This document shows, piece after piece, positions 62,678 through 64,000 of a DNA stretch of 64,000 nt. The notes under the pieces were generated by a model. It was not told the origin of the DNA, did not search any database, and was given only the letters and a program-made list of their open reading frames with translations. Position numbers and translations under genes: made by a program. Source of the DNA: Plecoglossus altivelis (Eukaryota > Chordata > Actinopteri > Osmeriformes > Plecoglossidae). How positions within the stretch are numbered: position 1 is the stretch's first letter; every line of letters begins with the position of its first letter. Location of the stretch: the NCBI GenBank assembly GCA_036571765.1, contig BROE01000019.1, forward strand, positions 372,001 through 436,000. The letters are read 5' to 3'.

Positions 62678-63383
62678 GTAAGTATATGCTTGTACTCCAC
62701 TTGACATACCAAAATATTGGACTTCATTTTTTATGTATCTAAATGATTAATATAAATGGAATGTATATCATTTGCTGTACCTATTACATTTTCAATAGTT
62801 ATTGATGATATACAACAAGGTACAAGCTGCCATAATTATTATTATAATCAGAAAGGAATGCAACCAACAGTGTCAAAGGAAATACATTTTTGTCAACGTT
62901 TATCCATTCCTGCACAGGTAAAGATATTGCCTGAATTTAGGATCCTCAAATGTTAACATTCCCCAAAACAGAATGGTATTGCATTTCAACAAACAACTCA
63001 TCGGGGATTATTTACATAACTTCCATTTTTGTTTTGTCCGCTTCTTTTTGCATGTAAAAACTCAGTACCATAACACCCATGTCAGAAATGCCAATAAAAA
63101 CGGCAAGATGTTAGCCAAACATTCTTTGCTGTCTTTTGATGGAAGGGCTCATCTAAAAGTATCAAACAGCATAACTATATATCTCTCAGAGAAAACTATA
63201 GCAAAAAGCCAAGGTTTGGTTAGACTTTCTCTGTGGTTGAAAAACAAATGACGACTTCCCTATGTGGGGCTATGTTTCATTAGCGCATAGTCACTTAAGT
63301 TGCTCACTGCAAAGGGATAGGCTGGGTGGTTTTTAAGTGTCTCCGTTGCAACATTTGTTTTCTCATTCAGGCTCAAAGGTGCC

Positions 63384-63542
63384 ATGAAAGGCGGAGGAAG
63401 AGTTAAGGAGCCGCCAGTCGAAGGAGAGGTCAGCGGCAAACGCCCCAAGCGCAAGTGTCTACAGTGGCACCCACTACTCTCAAAGAAGGCTCTGGACTTC
63501 TCAGAGGAGGAAGAGGAGGAGGACGAAGAGGAACTAGAAAAG
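63384..63542 (+). CDS. bbx: HMG-box transcription factor BBX (bobby sox), first coding exon
   Basis: BBX is a nuclear HMG-box protein. The exon begins at 63371 after a polypyrimidine-CAG acceptor; ATG is at 63384 and the exon ends at 63542 before GTAAAG, phase 0, 53 codons. It encodes MKGGGRVKEPP, then GKRPKRKCLQWHPLLSKKAL and DFSEEEEEEDEE, closely matching the N-terminus of human BBX, whose HMG box starts a few dozen residues later. That box and the rest of the protein lie beyond the right edge. The basic KRPKRK stretch may be a nuclear localisation signal. BBX is on a different human chromosome from the other genes here. Confidence 0.9.
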
Positions 63543-64000
63543 GTAAAGTAGGGTTGCTCTCACAGTTTGAGCCACCTGAGTTGCCAAGTGCAAAGGAATT
63601 TTCACTTATAAACCATCATATCACAAGAGGACAATTTATTGCACAATACAATGTGTCATCAAGGACTGAGTGGAAGCCCCCCAAAATCCATCTTAGTTTT
63701 TCCATGGCGGAAATGGAAAAAACTAAACTGATATTCAATTGATGGGATTGACTGGCCTGACTTGTTAACATATACAAAGTCCTTAAAAGTACAGCTGATT
63801 TGAAAATATACACCTTTCAAATCCTTAAATAAAAATGTACTGAAAGGTACTTTACCCATCTACAAACCCCATCTTGACAATGTTGAAACAAGTTTGTCTA
63901 ATTAGAGTTAGTATGAAACAGCCTGAGTAAAGTAGGCACAATTTAAATCGTGAACACAATGAAGTAGGCATGGTAATTAATTACAATTTCAAAATGTACC
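63543..64000. other. Start of bbx intron after first coding exon
   Basis: Intronic sequence to the window edge. Open frames here have no family signature. Confidence 0.7.

Larger units (their letters stand above)
56444..63370. other. Divergent upstream region between nrgn and bbx
   Basis: About 6.9 kb with no protein-coding exon found. The left end is the nrgn promoter and 5' UTR. 57.5-57.8 kb is a GGCT-rich degenerate repeat. From about 60.9 kb on, a GC-richer stretch is the likely bbx promoter, with a possible 5' exon ending at about 61305 (GATATCAGAG before GTATGT) and a second non-coding exon candidate at 62596-62677. Confidence 0.5.

Noticed and set aside
1..64000. Prokaryotic-style systems (CRISPR arrays, toxin-antitoxin pairs, phage defence islands)
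   Set aside because: The DNA is spliced vertebrate sequence throughout; no direct-repeat/spacer array or compact operon was seen.

Overview
The window is intron-rich vertebrate nuclear DNA, almost certainly from a teleost fish. I assign it this way because the exons encode vertebrate proteins, the introns are mostly 80-2000 bp with GT-AG ends, and the transposon debris (CR1/L2-type LINE tails, an inverted-repeat DNA element, dense microsatellites) is fish-like. There are no bacterial operons, CRISPR arrays or phage genes. I assembled gene models by eye from splice sites, reading phase and recalled family sequences. Exon ends should be good to about 1-2 bases where phase closes.

Layout from left to right: pou2f3 (minus strand, 5' half only, running off the left edge); oaf (minus, first exon not found); pde9a (minus, complete, 18 coding exons); slc37a2 (minus, complete, 17 coding exons); a gene-free gap holding a 725-bp inverted-repeat transposon; ccdc15 (minus, 11 exons); hepacam (minus, 7 exons); a transposon-rich stretch at about 44.8-52 kb with a dead LINE, other LINE pieces and a tandem array of tRNA-His-like repeats; nrgn (neurogranin, minus, small); then a long gene-free stretch leading into bbx (plus, only the first coding exon inside the window).

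The genes do not form a pathway. They are a conserved neighbourhood: POU2F3-OAF corresponds to human 11q23.3 and SLC37A2-CCDC15-HEPACAM-NRGN to human 11q24.2. PDE9A sits on human chromosome 21 beside SLC37A1, the paralogue of SLC37A2, so its place next to slc37a2 here looks like the other half of an ancient duplicated block. BBX (human 3q13) marks a rearrangement edge.

I did not find a clearly new biological system. The least expected items are the roughly 180-bp tRNA-His-derived tandem array wedged between LINE pieces, a THAP zinc-finger fragment inside slc37a2, three exact POU octamer sites inside and just upstream of a POU-factor gene, and an apparent splice-donor shift in oaf.
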